Of a stretch of DNA of 64,000 nt, positions 1 to 13,227 are shown piece by piece. The notes beneath the pieces were generated by a model. That model was not told where the DNA came from, made no database searches, and worked only from the letters and a program-made list of their open reading frames with translations. The DNA is taken from the NCBI GenBank assembly GCA_008711295.1, contig VUYV01000062.1, positions 1,270,025-1,334,024 of the forward strand. The letters are read 5' to 3'. Within the stretch, counting starts at the first letter, position 1. The number at the start of each line of letters is the position of its first letter. Made by a program: the position numbers and the translations under genes. The stretch comes from Anarhynchus alexandrinus (lineage: Eukaryota > Chordata > Aves > Charadriiformes > Charadriidae).

Positions 1-3000
1 TCCTTTATCTACCTCTCTTTATATGCTACTTTTCCATGCAGAAGTACTGATAACATGGCCCAATTTAAGTGGGAAATTTCTAAACTCCTCTTCATGGCCA
101 AAAAAACCCAATTCAAAATTGCAAAACATGCCCTCCTTTCCTCTCAGACCCACACAGTAGCTATTACACCCCACATTTCTGCTTTACATACGCATGCAGG
201 ACTCCCGCTTCAGTCAAAGAGACATCCAGTTTGGGCTGGAGAGAGAAAAGTGAACTGAGCTTTCCCAGGAAGGGGAAGCCCCCGCTGCTGCCAGACTGGG
301 AGCTGGGGGAAACAGGGGGCCAAACAGGTGAGCTGGGCTCAGCCAACGAAGGGCAGAACCATAGCAGATGTACTTAGTTTTCAAAATTACTCACAGAGAT
401 AATGGCTTCTACTATGATAAACACTAAGTGGCCTTTTAAAAGGCACAAGGGAAGGGAACCGGCTAATTTACTTTCATTTGAACTAATTTCCACATAGGTA
501 ACATGTATCAATTTACAACTATATTCAGCACCAGGAAATCAACAGTTCTTCCAAGCAGGGGTTAATCCAAGGCTCAAGCCCTGCAATTCGTCCAATTTTT
601 CCACCAGAGACCTAACATTGCACAGGATCAGTATTAAAAGTACATCCTCGATTATTCTGGATGTCCATGCCCCTGAGAATATAACTTAAAAACAAAATCA
701 TTAGCTTACACAATAACGTGGTCCTTGAAACAAAAAAACACACACACAAAAGAACTGTGTGTGCAGAGCAACGCTGACTTCCAAGCACAAATTCCTTTGT
801 TTTCCTTAATGCTAGCTTTGGACCCTACCGATGACTCAAAAGGAGCTGCACTGAAATAATTGCAGAACCTGGCAGCACTCTGCAATGGATCAACATTTCA
901 CAGGCAGGAAGGTAGCAAAGAGCCAAAAGCCAAGAACCCAACTTTGGTTTAATTTACAGAAAATACTGCGCATATTACACCATCTATTTTTCTCATGGTA
1001 AGTTTGATATTAAATTATCCAGACTTTCATAGGGAAAGCCAATTTTTAATTATCAAAAAGCTGTTGTGGCTAGGTTCCGCAAGGGCAAACCATGGGAAAG
1101 GGACGTGGTGGTTTCGCATGGCACGGTACAAGGCTCACAAACCTCTCGCGTGCATTGGCCTCTATGTAAGAGTCAACCATGGAAAAAAGTCTGTTTACAA
1201 CAAAAGGCATCTGGTAACCATGATTATTCTGCCTTGAAACGGAACATTTTAGATTTCTTAGCTCCCTCTTTTGTTCAGTTTTAGTTCTCATGCTTGCTGT
1301 TTTCTGCTCTGCCCTGTTCTTTTTTTGTGCACGTTATAACCCAGCACGACAAAAATCCGCGTAGTCAATCACATCACTGATTTTTAAACTGGCGATCGTT
1401 ATTAGTTTCACCAAGCAAAGAGGTTCATAGGTATATTTTAAATTCATTTTTCAAATCATTTCACAAGGCAGCTACCCTGTTTCTTCTGCAATGATAAAGC
1501 TCACAACTTGCTAGCGCAGAAACTCGGGGGAATTGTCTACTTGAAAGTAGAGCCTGAACTGCTAAATATGGATTCAGATCTAGAAATTGAAACCTTCCTG
1601 CTTCCCAAACGTTGGGTGTTCAGATCCAGCCATGCAGTCTTTACTCAGACTTTCGACTTCAGGTACCTCTAACATGTTGGTGGTGCTCAAACGCAAACAG
1701 TGTGGCCTCTATTCATGAAATGACAGGTATCTTCTCCTTTGTCCTGGAGGCCTCTTTTTAAAGTTGCTGTGTGCCAGCAGTCTGGTGTTAAGTAAAAGGT
1801 GTACAATAACTTCTGAAGAAAAAAAATAAATTCCTTCATTATGAAACTGGCAGGCAGAGCAACCAAAGTCCCTTATGGGATACTACCCTGGGTTCAAAAA
1901 TTTAAAAGGTAAGGCCATAGACACCTGAAAACAAAGTTTCTTCCATATATTCATGAATAGAAGAATAGATGTTTTAAGACTATGTGTGGAAAGCAGAATC
2001 CGTACACCTTTCAATATCGCCGAATTTATTATTTCAGTACCCTAAGACACTGCTGCACCTGCAGAGGTGCAGCTATCCCCTGTGTAACACAGCATACACA
2101 CTCTGTGGGCACGTGAGTAACTTTATGAATTAGGTGTATGACAGATGTGGCTCGGTCAGGATAAAGCAATAGTTTTAAATGTGCCACAGGCACTACTGCA
2201 GAGAAGTCACTGTACCCCACTGGTTTTTAAGAACACGATCCAGGATTCTGGCATCTTGAACTTCAAACCTGCTCCTAAGACAGGCACATTTTCCTCAGAC
2301 AAGAAATAACTTCACTGCATAATATGTCAGGAACGGAATAAAGTTTTTTTTTTCCTGAAATAAAGTGGAAAAGTATGTTTCCGCAGTCTTTAGAGTGTTA
2401 GCTTTCCTGTTTTTCAGTAAATTACCCTCTGGTTTGCCACGAGTCCGGAGCCTCCCCGTTAGCCTAGTCAAACGCTGACAAACCCGAAAGGGATGCTGCT
2501 GATAACCCCGGATCTCCTCTCAGCGAGCGTGGCAAGGGCTGGCGCTGCTTCTCTCGTGTTCACTTTCCAGACAGGGAAATACTAATTGTCTTTTAAAAAT
2601 CTCTATAGTATTTTGTCAATATTTTTTTATTACAGCAGAGCATGTATAAATATTTTATTGTAAACCAAGGGCCTAAAATAAACAGTTTAGTAAATAGTTA
2701 TTACATTACAAGGAAAAACATCTGTGGAAACTGTTTTCCATGTAATTATTCTTGCTATTTTACATTAGCTCTCAATGTGAATTTCTTTGGCTCTAATGTT
2801 TCACTTGTTCTAAATCTTCCTCCTTGTTGCTATTATTAAAATCTTAAAAAGGTGCCAAATCTTAAATGAAGAAAAAAAAATGATTCGCTAGAAATTATTC
2901 ATATCACAGTGAGCCTCTACTAAACCTGGCAGGGGTGCAATATTTTCGGTGAAATTAACATAAAATATACAACTGCAAATTATCCAGGAAATAGCTATGT

Positions 3001-3862
3001 TCTTTACAGTGCGCATTTACATTTGGTAAAAAATGTTCTACTTATCTGTCTAGCACAAAGCTCCAATCGCTTCCAAAGGCAGTTTTAAAGGGATAGCGAT
3101 AGCTCTGCGTAGGGAGCACAGTCCTTACAGCGGCTCTAACAAATAGCTGGTGGGGAAAGTGACCTTCGATAATTACTGAAGGTAACAGTCAGCGCTGGAC
3201 ATTCCTTGTTGTGAATACTAACAATCTAATTTTAGATTTATTTCCCTTTTGGTACGCTGGATGGATTTCCTCTCTTCGGCCTAAGTCCTTTCTACTAAAC
3301 ACAAGAAAAACTGTAATACCATGTAAAATGCAAATTTTGCTGTAAATATTTTATAAAATTGTTGCATACATCCCAAAAGCTATAGGTCTTAATTGAGAGC
3401 AGGCTATTTTTCCAGTCAATATATGGAAATGGAAAATGCTAATTCATGTTTTTCTACTTATGAAAAACCCTGGAGAATGGCAAAACCACAAATGTACTCA
3501 CTTTAATATTATAAATATAATTTGGCTCCCTCTTTCCAGTCCCCGATGTCCTGGCTTTTATCTCCCAATGGCTGCAGAGGAAGAATCAGAGAATCGCTTT
3601 TACATCCCCTGCGCAGGAAGTCACCCCCGCGCACTGCCAGCTTGGCAAAAGAGCAACAGCCTGAGCTCGCAAACGCGGCAAACAGGAACTGAAACACAAA
3701 ATTCCAGCGCTCTTACACAGGAAACAAGCCCCGAACGACAGCAAACCTGCTCGGGGCGAGCGGCGTGCGCACTCAGCCCCGTTGCCGAGAGCCGCTGCCG
3801 CCCCAGGCCGGCGGGGAGGAGGAGCGGGGCTGTCCCCACGCTGTCCTCCAGCCCCAGGGCTC

Positions 3863-3910
3863 TTCCTTTTATTTTTTTTTTTTTTTAATTATTATTTACT
3901 TATTTATTTA
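3863..3910 (+). repeat. T-run with TTTA-rich low-complexity sequence
   Basis: A run of 15 T residues (3872-3886) is followed by aattattatttacttatttattta. It directly follows a small GC-rich patch. Confidence 0.85.
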
Positions 3911-6387
3911 GGGGGTTTGGTTGAGGTCTTTTTGGGGGGGGGATTTATGTTCTCCCCTCAGAACAGCCAGTGGCTCAGAAATAAAGCATGGAAACAACCT
4001 CTCACGAGTTGTAATGAATATGACTAAAAGTCGCGTCGCCTGCTCCAGCGTACGGTTACTTGCGCTCGCCTTTATCCATCCACTTTTCATTTCCTTGTCA
4101 AGAAAAAGACTGCTTTTTGCATCTTCTAGAAGAGAAATCATTAGGCTGTTGAAGTTAAAACTCTCCAAAGGTCATTGATGCTGGCTTTGAACACTGAAAA
4201 TGATATTATTCCCCATTAGACTTTTAATCTCATGATTAGAGCTAAAGTTAACATGGCTGTTTCATTTTCTACTAAGCAAGAGTAAACTCATTTTTTTCTT
4301 TCTCTACCAGAATACTTAATGCCATCCTATCTTGATAAGCAACATCTCATAGTTAAACAGTACGAACAATGGAAATGCAAAATACTTTGCAAGAGGTTTT
4401 TTGAATTTTTAAATGCTGTTTGATTAACCCTGAAAAGCCTTACTACACGCACAGCAAAATCCACCCATGGAAATCCCACCCGCGTCAAAGGACCTACTCT
4501 TGGTTGTCAAGACTGCAGTCCTCACTGGCACTAGCAGGGAGACAAGGGGGAAAGGATCCATCTGTTCCCAGTTTGAGCTCTTACTCCTACATCCCCTATA
4601 ACTTACCCCTACAAACACTGCTGAATCGAGCCATGCTAGTGAGTGCAAGTGGGAACTGAGCTGCCAGCAAGAGTTACTTGCGGGAGTGAAAACTGCCCCC
4701 TTAGGCTCCTCGTGGATGTTAAGATTAGATTTGCAAAGACTTTGCTGAAAATTCTGTGGGGCAAGAATTTACAGGTGTGCACGACTTTCAAAACCCAGTG
4801 TACAGCGTTCACTGTTATTATAGGCAGATGCATGGAAAAAATTCAATTTTCTTCATTCAAGACAGACTCTGATAACCAACTAGTAAAACTCAGACTATAA
4901 TTTCTTATTCAGTGTTCCACATGAGATACATTTTGCTGAATTTAACATGTTTTGCTGTTAATGGATTTCACAGTGTGTTGCCATTTTTATACAGCTGTCC
5001 AAATAAAATATTGTGTACAATGATGTGCTTTTACTGTTTTGCTAGCCTGCAAATGGCAGCCACTTCGCCAGTTTAAGCCTTAGGAAAATGGGAAAACTCT
5101 TTGACTAGGCCATTTAATACACGCATTTTAGGTTTCTAGAGTTCTTTTCCTAGTAAGTCACATTCAAACAAGAATAAAGATGCACGACAGATATAATTAC
5201 ACCTTGTACATTTATGGTCTAATAGTATTTTCACTGAAAGGAAAAACAAACCCCAATATTTTCAGGTGTTAATAATAAAAGAGTATTAAGTCATACTTCT
5301 AGAAGCAACAGACCAACACCTTTGTGTTACTTGAAATCTGGCCTCCTAGCCTGCATCACAACAGTTTATTTTCTTTAAAATTGCAGACCAACGTTTAGAT
5401 TGCAGGGACTACTACTGCACAAAACACAAACCACTCGGTAGTTAATAGTTTACAAGAAATGTCTGTGCTGAACTCCAGAACTGCTAACCTTCACCATCTT
5501 GAGCTGCTTGGCAGTGAAGCATTTACAAGCGACTGCACTGTTTCAAAACAGGCTGTTCAGAAAACACATAGCGAGTTTTCCCCACATCAACTCTACATGG
5601 ACTCTTTGGCACCCAAAGCTGAACGTTTATGCATAGAAATCTCCTACAATCAAAGAGTATGACGGGTACTTTGGTGTTGGATGCCCTGACAGTGGAGGTT
5701 AACACTGTTGACACACGTACAAAAAAGAATCCTTACAAGTTTCAGTGAAAACATGAAGAACCTAGCTTTCCTTTTAATAATGCTCCAATAACATATTTAA
5801 CTTTTCTGATACCTTAATTACTTTTTCTGGTACTGGATTTCTGTATAACTATGAGGTAGGACAATATGCTTCCTTTTTTTCTTTTTAAGAGACAACGGAA
5901 AATTTTAAAAGGACTATAGACTTATATTTCAGACCATTATTTTTGAATTATTGTAATTACACACACAGCAAAAAAAAATTACAGATTGCTTCTTCACTGT
6001 ATTTTTTTAAAATTTTCTGTTGAACTAAAACAAAGGCTATATAAATTTAAAAGGCTTAGATTAAAAAAAAACCTAACATTCTCCTTCTAGAATTTCAAAT
6101 GCAATATAAACTAACCAGGCAACTAACATCTCATCATTTAAATTCCCCATTCCTTGTAAGTTAATCATTCAGGTTTACCACAGACATTGTTGATTTCAGT
6201 TTCTGGCACATTAGAACTAGCCTCCAAAGGAAATTCTCTCCATTGATGTTCTTCTATAAGTGGGGTCACAGCTATTAGCAGTTTTAAAAGATTTTAAAGG
6301 GGTCAGGAGAATGGATTTGCTTTCCTTTTTTTCCCCCCAAATCCTAGATTTTAAGAATAAATACTGAAACAAAAGGTAAAAAGTTGC

Positions 6388-6431
6388 TCTTTTTTTTTCT
6401 TTTTTTTTTTTTAAGAAAAAGAAAAAAAAGG
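6388..6431 (+). repeat. T-run / A-run inverted low-complexity pair
   Basis: A T-rich tract with one C interruption is followed by a mirror A-rich tract (aagaaaaagaaaaaaaaggg). Together they could fold into an A-T hairpin. Simple sequence; no function is inferred. Confidence 0.8.
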
Positions 6432-9400
6432 GAAATTCTTAACTAGAAAGTTAAAAAAGGAGAATACTGGAATACTATTCACTGGAATACTTTCTCCCCT
6501 TCAACTCTAGCTATCTATATCCAGCCCAGCTTGAATCAGTTACTGTTCATTGCATGAGGTTTCATCATTTAACTTTTGTTGCCAATATTCATTCCTGGAT
6601 ATAACTCAGAGTCATGGGGTTTAAGAAATATTTGTCCATACCCCAATAATACGTGATAGCTGATGCATGCAAAACATAACAGCAGAGGACATACCACTGG
6701 TGCTAGTTGATATTGATCCTTTAAAACACCCAAACTCTATTTGGAGCAAAACCTAAACCCAATGGATCTGCCTAGCCTGAATCATGCTGAAAAACTTGCC
6801 TGTGAATGACAAATAAGATATAGTCATCATAAAATCTAAACACTTCACAGTTAAATGCACAATGTTCAAAAGATTTGGTAATTTTTTAACGCCCTTGACT
6901 GTCCATCAGATGCTGGATGATGTACATCCAAAGGTAGGATTAAATCTCAAGTCGGCTGTGATTAACTGTAGTAGTGATTTATACACATCAGAATTGTGCT
7001 GTGTACTTCCTACCTGCAATATCATCTCTTGCAATTGTCTTCTCCACCAATGCAGGAGGTGCAAGAGCAGGAAACACCAGACAAAACTGGTTTTGGCCTT
7101 ATCCTACACGAAGCAGGAGGTTAAAATGCTCAACTCCTTCCCATGGGGTCAGCACCTTGTTCAACTCATCTGTCCCTGGGTTTGTGCCGGCAGGACAAAG
7201 CACAAAATGCAAAGTGGAGGAGAGGCAGGAGAGAACATATTGGTGAGAAAGACAACTGTGGAAAACACCATGACCAGTAAAGTGTTTTGACCTACTATGG
7301 AGCTCTCTCTTCTGAAGACCATGGTATTAATACACATGGTTTCTTTGAGTTTTTTCAGTTCTGGCAGGACAAAAAAGTTTTTTCATTTATAAAATCATGA
7401 TTTGCCAATTCTTTTAAGTTTGACAGTACTGAAAGGAAGCCTGAAAGGGACAACCTGAAGTCTTCTGCCTCAAGCCTACTGTGCAATCACACAGTTGTTA
7501 TTGGCTGCTGCAAGAATAGTAAGCTTTTTACTTTTTAATTAAAGAAATTTAATTTTTAAAATGGTATACAACAAATCTGCCAAGTCAAAATATTCCATTT
7601 AAAACCTTCTGATTCTTATAAGGGCCCAAAGCTGACAAAAGTTAGTAATAAATTGAACAAAAAGGAGTTTGTGACAAAAATTTGCTATACAAGCAAGCAA
7701 GCGCATCTGGTACAAATGACAGAGACCATTTGTGCAAAGACTTTATCTGTGCTAGGAGTCTTGAAACACTGGAAAAATGTAAAAGCATTTAAATAATTTA
7801 CATGCGCTTAATTCCTGGGGATCACTTGTAAGGAACCTCAGGGTAGAAAAGCTTTCTTCCACAAATGAAAAAAGGTGCCAGTAGCCCAAACAGGCAGAGC
7901 ATACAGGGAAGGCTGGGTTTGATGTGACTTGCTTGCCAGCTATGACAAAACAGAAATAAATTTTTGTTAAGGGCCATGTCAGTTGGTAACCTCTTGTTCT
8001 AAGCGACCAGATTAAACCTTCCCCAAGGTTAGGGATGCTGTTTAGTTTGAAGTATAATTAAAGGCAATGGGCCAACTGTCTCTCTTTGAAGTCAACCAAG
8101 TAACAGGAGGAACAAATCTGGACCTCTACAATATAGACAAACCATTTTTCTCTGGTAACTAGAGTTAGGGTTCAGCATATGTAAGCCAGTACCCTTACTG
8201 ATTCAAAACCAGAGCACTGTTCCATAAGAAAAAGAAAAGTAAGCACTTTAGGTCCAATGCTCAGAAGTGCTGAATATTGAACCAGATATTCAGAAAGAGT
8301 GAAATCCAGGATTTTATCTGTAGAAAAGCAATTTAATTATATTTTACTAATATTATATACTTTCTTTTCCCATTTTCCTATGACTGGAAGCAGTCTGGAA
8401 CCTTGTCTAGGTTTCCCCAAAGAGGTTCAAAAAAAGACTTTTATAACTCTGCCACAAACTAATTCCTAACTAACCCAGTATGGGTTTTTCCAGCTTCACC
8501 AAACATTCATTCCTTTGTTCCTTACTCACTTGTCATATTTCAGCTCTCTCACAAAAAGGCACAAAGCTTTCTGTCACTCAAGAAAAGTAGTAATGGTACC
8601 AGATGCTTCCAAACCAATAAATTCATTTGGCAAATAAAGAAGGAACAGGGGTAACATCTACTTTCTCCAGATAAAACCCTTATCTATTAATAAGCTCCCA
8701 TAAAGAAATCATCAACAACTAGATTTTAGGACAGAACTGATACAGACATTAGTCCCACAATTCACATGAGAAGAAGAACAACTTCCTGAACACATTATTT
8801 ATACGAAGTCTGAAGACTATACCTAGAAATGATGGAGGGTTTGCTCCCTCCTCCACCCCAAAGAAATATTCTGGTGTTTTTTTCTCGAAGGTAGGACACA
8901 GAGGGGTGCGGACCTCTCCACTGGGAAGGAGTAGAGTCATTTTGCCATCTGCAGGGAGAACCCAAACCCCATATGGTGAGGACTTGCTTTCTTTTCCAGA
9001 TTCAAGATTAGCAAAGAGGGGCTAAGAAATTTGTTTGTGAACTTGGACGTAGCCACACACATATAAAATATCTGAGAAACAGGCAGAAAGCATCTCTGCA
9101 GACTCTTAAATACAAACGTTCAACAGTTTTCAAGGTTAATAGCATTAATAAAAATGAAGAACAAGTTGCACATTCAGAGAAATCACTGCTACAGAGGGCA
9201 AAGTTTACTGAAAAATAGCATTTTTTTTGCCACACAGCCTAACTGATGTTGAAAGGCTGGGAATAGATTGAGGTGCTTGCTAATGATAACTTTGAAGAAA
9301 CATCACACTTAAAACTCAGACTGATTGCAGAAAAGGTGTTTTATCAACTGCACACTTTATGAATAAATATGAAACTACCAGGAAAATGTTTAAACAGGTG

Positions 9401-12400
9401 TAATCACAACTGCATATGAAAATTGAGTTTGGAGGCTGTAAGGAATCTTAACACAGTTAAGAAAGAATGAAAGCAATGTAAAACTGTGATCATAGCCGAT
9501 TATGCATGTATCATGCAAAACAGGAATGTTGTCATAGCAGCTATAAAAATGTCAGTGAAAACTGAACTACTATTACCAAGTTGTAAATGAAATGAAAAAT
9601 GCAAAAGGAATATGTGAATGAATACATTAAGGGAAATGTTATTTCTTTCCTGGTAGATAAACAAGCAAAACAAAATACATTCTCATGAAACGGGGTAATT
9701 TGTATGAACAAATATGCATAGATAACAATTGCAGGAGGCCACATCTGCACAGTACGACTGGATAAAATTATTAAGATTTTGGGTAATGAATTTTCCAGCC
9801 TTAGAAAGGAAGAGACAGTAAAAATGTAATGTTATGAAACCAGTTTCAGAGTAAGAAACCAATTAAGTAATAGATTGTATAAGGGCCAATATTGTTTATA
9901 CTAAAATAAAGGGAGTTTCTTCTGCCTGTCAGCAATGGCAATTTAGCCTTTTATACACTATACTCATTACAATGTTATTTAAATACTTGCACAAGTGCTT
10001 AACGCTAAAAATAATTAACACAAAAAATAGAAACCCAGGGCTTAGAGTTGGACAAAATAACACAAGGACCTATTGGCATAAGCAAATCCCTCTGCCCAAG
10101 AGCCCGAGCCAGCAGCAAGCTCCACTCAGGCAACGGCTCCTGCAGCGGCGCCGGCAGGACTCCGGCCAGCCCGCAGCACTCGCGTGCGGCAGGATTAAGG
10201 CTCTCATGTGCATGTGGAAACATCATGTATGTTTTTCATCTGTTAAGATAAGTACACTTAGCTTTTTTTTCCTAAATGTAGTCTTGCACAATAGCCAGCC
10301 ACTGCAAAACGAAAGTCTAGTACATATTGTTAATTAAAGCAAGTCCACATAGAATTGGATATTGAAGCAAGCACTGGGTAAATATATGAAGGTTGTACCT
10401 TCATTTCTGCATTAAAAGAGCAATTACTTGGAATGTGCTTTACAAACATCAAAGTTAAAAAAATATTTTTGAGTTCCTAATGTGTCCATAATTAATTCAC
10501 ACATTCAGCTGTTGAGTCCAGAAATATGTTCCTGTTGATAATTTGCATCTAATGCTTCAAAAACAATCTGGCACATTTTTATTTGCCTTAATGTCTGAAA
10601 GCTATTACCAAGATAGTGCTTTACAATGTCATCATCGTTGCTACCACATAACTAACTTTATTTCAATACCACTTTAACTAACACTAGTGCTTAGGTCTGA
10701 AGAGCTTCCCTCAAGAACTGTTTTGTCTCAGGACGCAATGTCATGACGGTATCTTAATGGAAGGGAATGTATTTACCAAATAGCACCCTTAAACATTAAA
10801 TCAACTAGAATTCAAGTAGTGTTAAACAAAATACACAGGAAAACGGGAATTTTACAAGAATTAAAGCTGCCCTTTGTCCAATATTGACTATATTTATTTC
10901 ATATTAAATAAAGAGATGTTTTACTATAAGAGAGATTCTGAGAAGCGTTAGCCGTCCTCAACTCCCAAATCAATGAGAATGAGGAACAAAGCACTTCACA
11001 AGATCAGGCCTGAGCATCAGAAATCCTTCACGTCCTCATCAGAGATGCCCAGGGCTGGTATTTCCACATGTATAAAAGTCAGTTCTGCAAAAATGATCCT
11101 TACCTACATTCTTTTCACACACACGTGCACTTAGAATCTACTGTGACAAGCAGGAGTCCAAGACCAACAAAAATGAGTCCAAATTTTTATTTATATAATA
11201 TATAAATTAGCAATTCTGTTAAGATATGGATTTAGTAAAACTGTAAGTTCCTAAATCAAAAGATAAAACTGTTTGCTTCAATTTTTAAACAGAAGAGGAA
11301 AACATAACTGGGAATATATTTGATTACATTTGATTTTGAATACTATCTATCTCAATCCTTTCACCACTCTGCTGTTTTCATCTCAGTGATGGAGCTGGGT
11401 ATCAACTGCTAATTCTTTTGGACAAAAAAATCATCCTTCTAAATTGCTGCTTCTTAGAAAATTATTTCTGTAGTTATTACTACAGTTTGAACTCTTATGA
11501 GCAACAACCCTATCTTATAATTTTTAAATATTATCTTATTTTTAAATGATAACAAAATAACAAACCTGTATTTGGTCATTTTTTGTTTATAATACTTGCA
11601 AGTACCTGAAAGAAACGTAAGTGTGGATGGGTGTTATCCCTCCTCTTTGTGTTTAATTCTGGCAGAGTGTTTCCAGAACTTGAAACATGATCTCCAGGGG
11701 CAGCAAAGGCAATTCAGATACTAGGTGTGCTACACTACGTACAGTGTATGATGTGCCACGGCTTAGGGCAGTCCCCAGAAAACTCTCCTCATTCCTCCAA
11801 GCATGGTGTTTTGGTAACTTGGTTGTCCCCACCACATCAAACAGGGAGGTGTTTATCCAGACAGCAGTCCAAGAACCAGACCACTGAACAATTTCAATGT
11901 GACTTCTGGAAGTTTTCCCTCCAGCACTCCCTTTTGTCCCCGGTGGCTCCCAAAGCACAAACAGGGCCTCATGCTTCACATCGCACATACCGCAACATGC
12001 AACGCGCCCAGGCTGCGCCTCCCTCCCTCCCTCGCTGCTCACCGGCATCCATACGTGAATTTTGACTGGGAGCGCTAGCAATTGCACGTGTAAGGACAGG
12101 AGGGGCACCGGGGAAGGGCTCTGCTGAGCTCCGAGGAGTCGGACAGCCTCTCGCAAGCCCACAAACACAGTCCTCTGGAGGCAGAGGCCCAAAGGTCCTG
12201 CGGCAATCCCAGTGTTAGAGCACAACCAGGAATCATTTTACCTGTTCAAGCACTAACTGCGCCCCAGCTGAGTTTCCTGTGCACGTTTGCCACGAGACTT
12301 TGTCAAAGAAAGGGGGAAAGAAGGGTGGGGACAGTTGTTCATCTTTTTTGAACATTAAATAGAAAACATCCCCCATCTAACCGAGACAGAGAGAAGTACT

Positions 12401-13195
12401 TCCACTTCTCTTACCCAAACAGTTGAGAGCCCCAGCACGGATCCCAATGCACTTTCCCTTGATACTGGGCGATCTGGCCTGCTTGCAGAGCAACAAGTCT
12501 GTGTGGAATTTTGTGCACCCCGAAAAATAATAATTGGGGCACCCAGCCTGGCTGTGGGAACAGCACAGCTGTAAAAACCCAATTGGAAAACCCTGAGCCA
12601 AATCCTGGTGCTCCCTGCACAGGGCTGTGAGCGGGGGCTCCCTTGGCAGTGCAGGACAGGGGAGTGCCAGGGCCCTTTCCCCGGGGCAGCCACCGCTTGC
12701 ATGCCCTGGGGACTCGGCGGTGGCCCCACCACGGAGACTGAAGTTCCACGGCTCCCCCAGCCACTGGGGAGAAGCTGCGCTGACAGATTTCCATGCTTCC
12801 GTCTGCTGCCATGGCTGCTCAGTGCCCCCCGTAGAGCCCACGGCTGCGTATGCCCATCTTCCCCTGTATCTAATAGAGACTGCACATCAGAGGCAGTGGT
12901 AGGTGGGGAGATAAGGGGGAGAAGCTTTAAACATTGCCAGGTCAGCGCAACAGGAGGTAAGCAAGTACAGAGGCAGCAGGAACTACTGAAAGTTTTTGAT
13001 ATACTCCCAGGTGGACTCCCCAATGCCTGTAAATGTTTCAAAGGGGGATCCCCTTTCTGTGGGCATGGAAATGTTTCAAAGGAGCCCCAATCAGTGCAAT
13101 GTTTCAAAGACCTCTAGTCTCTAAAAATTCCACCCTGAAACCCCCCCCGGCTGAAAACATTTCTAAACAGATCCCTTCCTGGCTAACCACAGCTG

Positions 13196-13227
13196 AGGAG
13201 GTCTGTGCTGCTGCTTACAGACCTCCT
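13196..13227. repeat. Perfect 11-bp inverted repeat (hairpin)
   Basis: aggaggtctgt (13196-13206) and acagacctcct (13217-13227) are perfect reverse complements around a ten-base loop (gctgctgctt). No U-run follows on either strand, so it is not a Pol III-type terminator. Confidence 0.7.

Noticed and set aside
11653..12225. 190-codon minus-strand open frame in the 3' intron
   Set aside because: It is on the gene's strand, but it has no similarity I recognise and no matching zinc-finger signature. It is not a ZNF423 exon, and the start and codon pattern are unremarkable.
12355..13107. 250-codon minus-strand open frame overlapped by several other long frames
   Set aside because: Frames are open on both strands at once with Ser/Pro/Gly-rich composition and no recognisable motif. 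It reflects local GC content.
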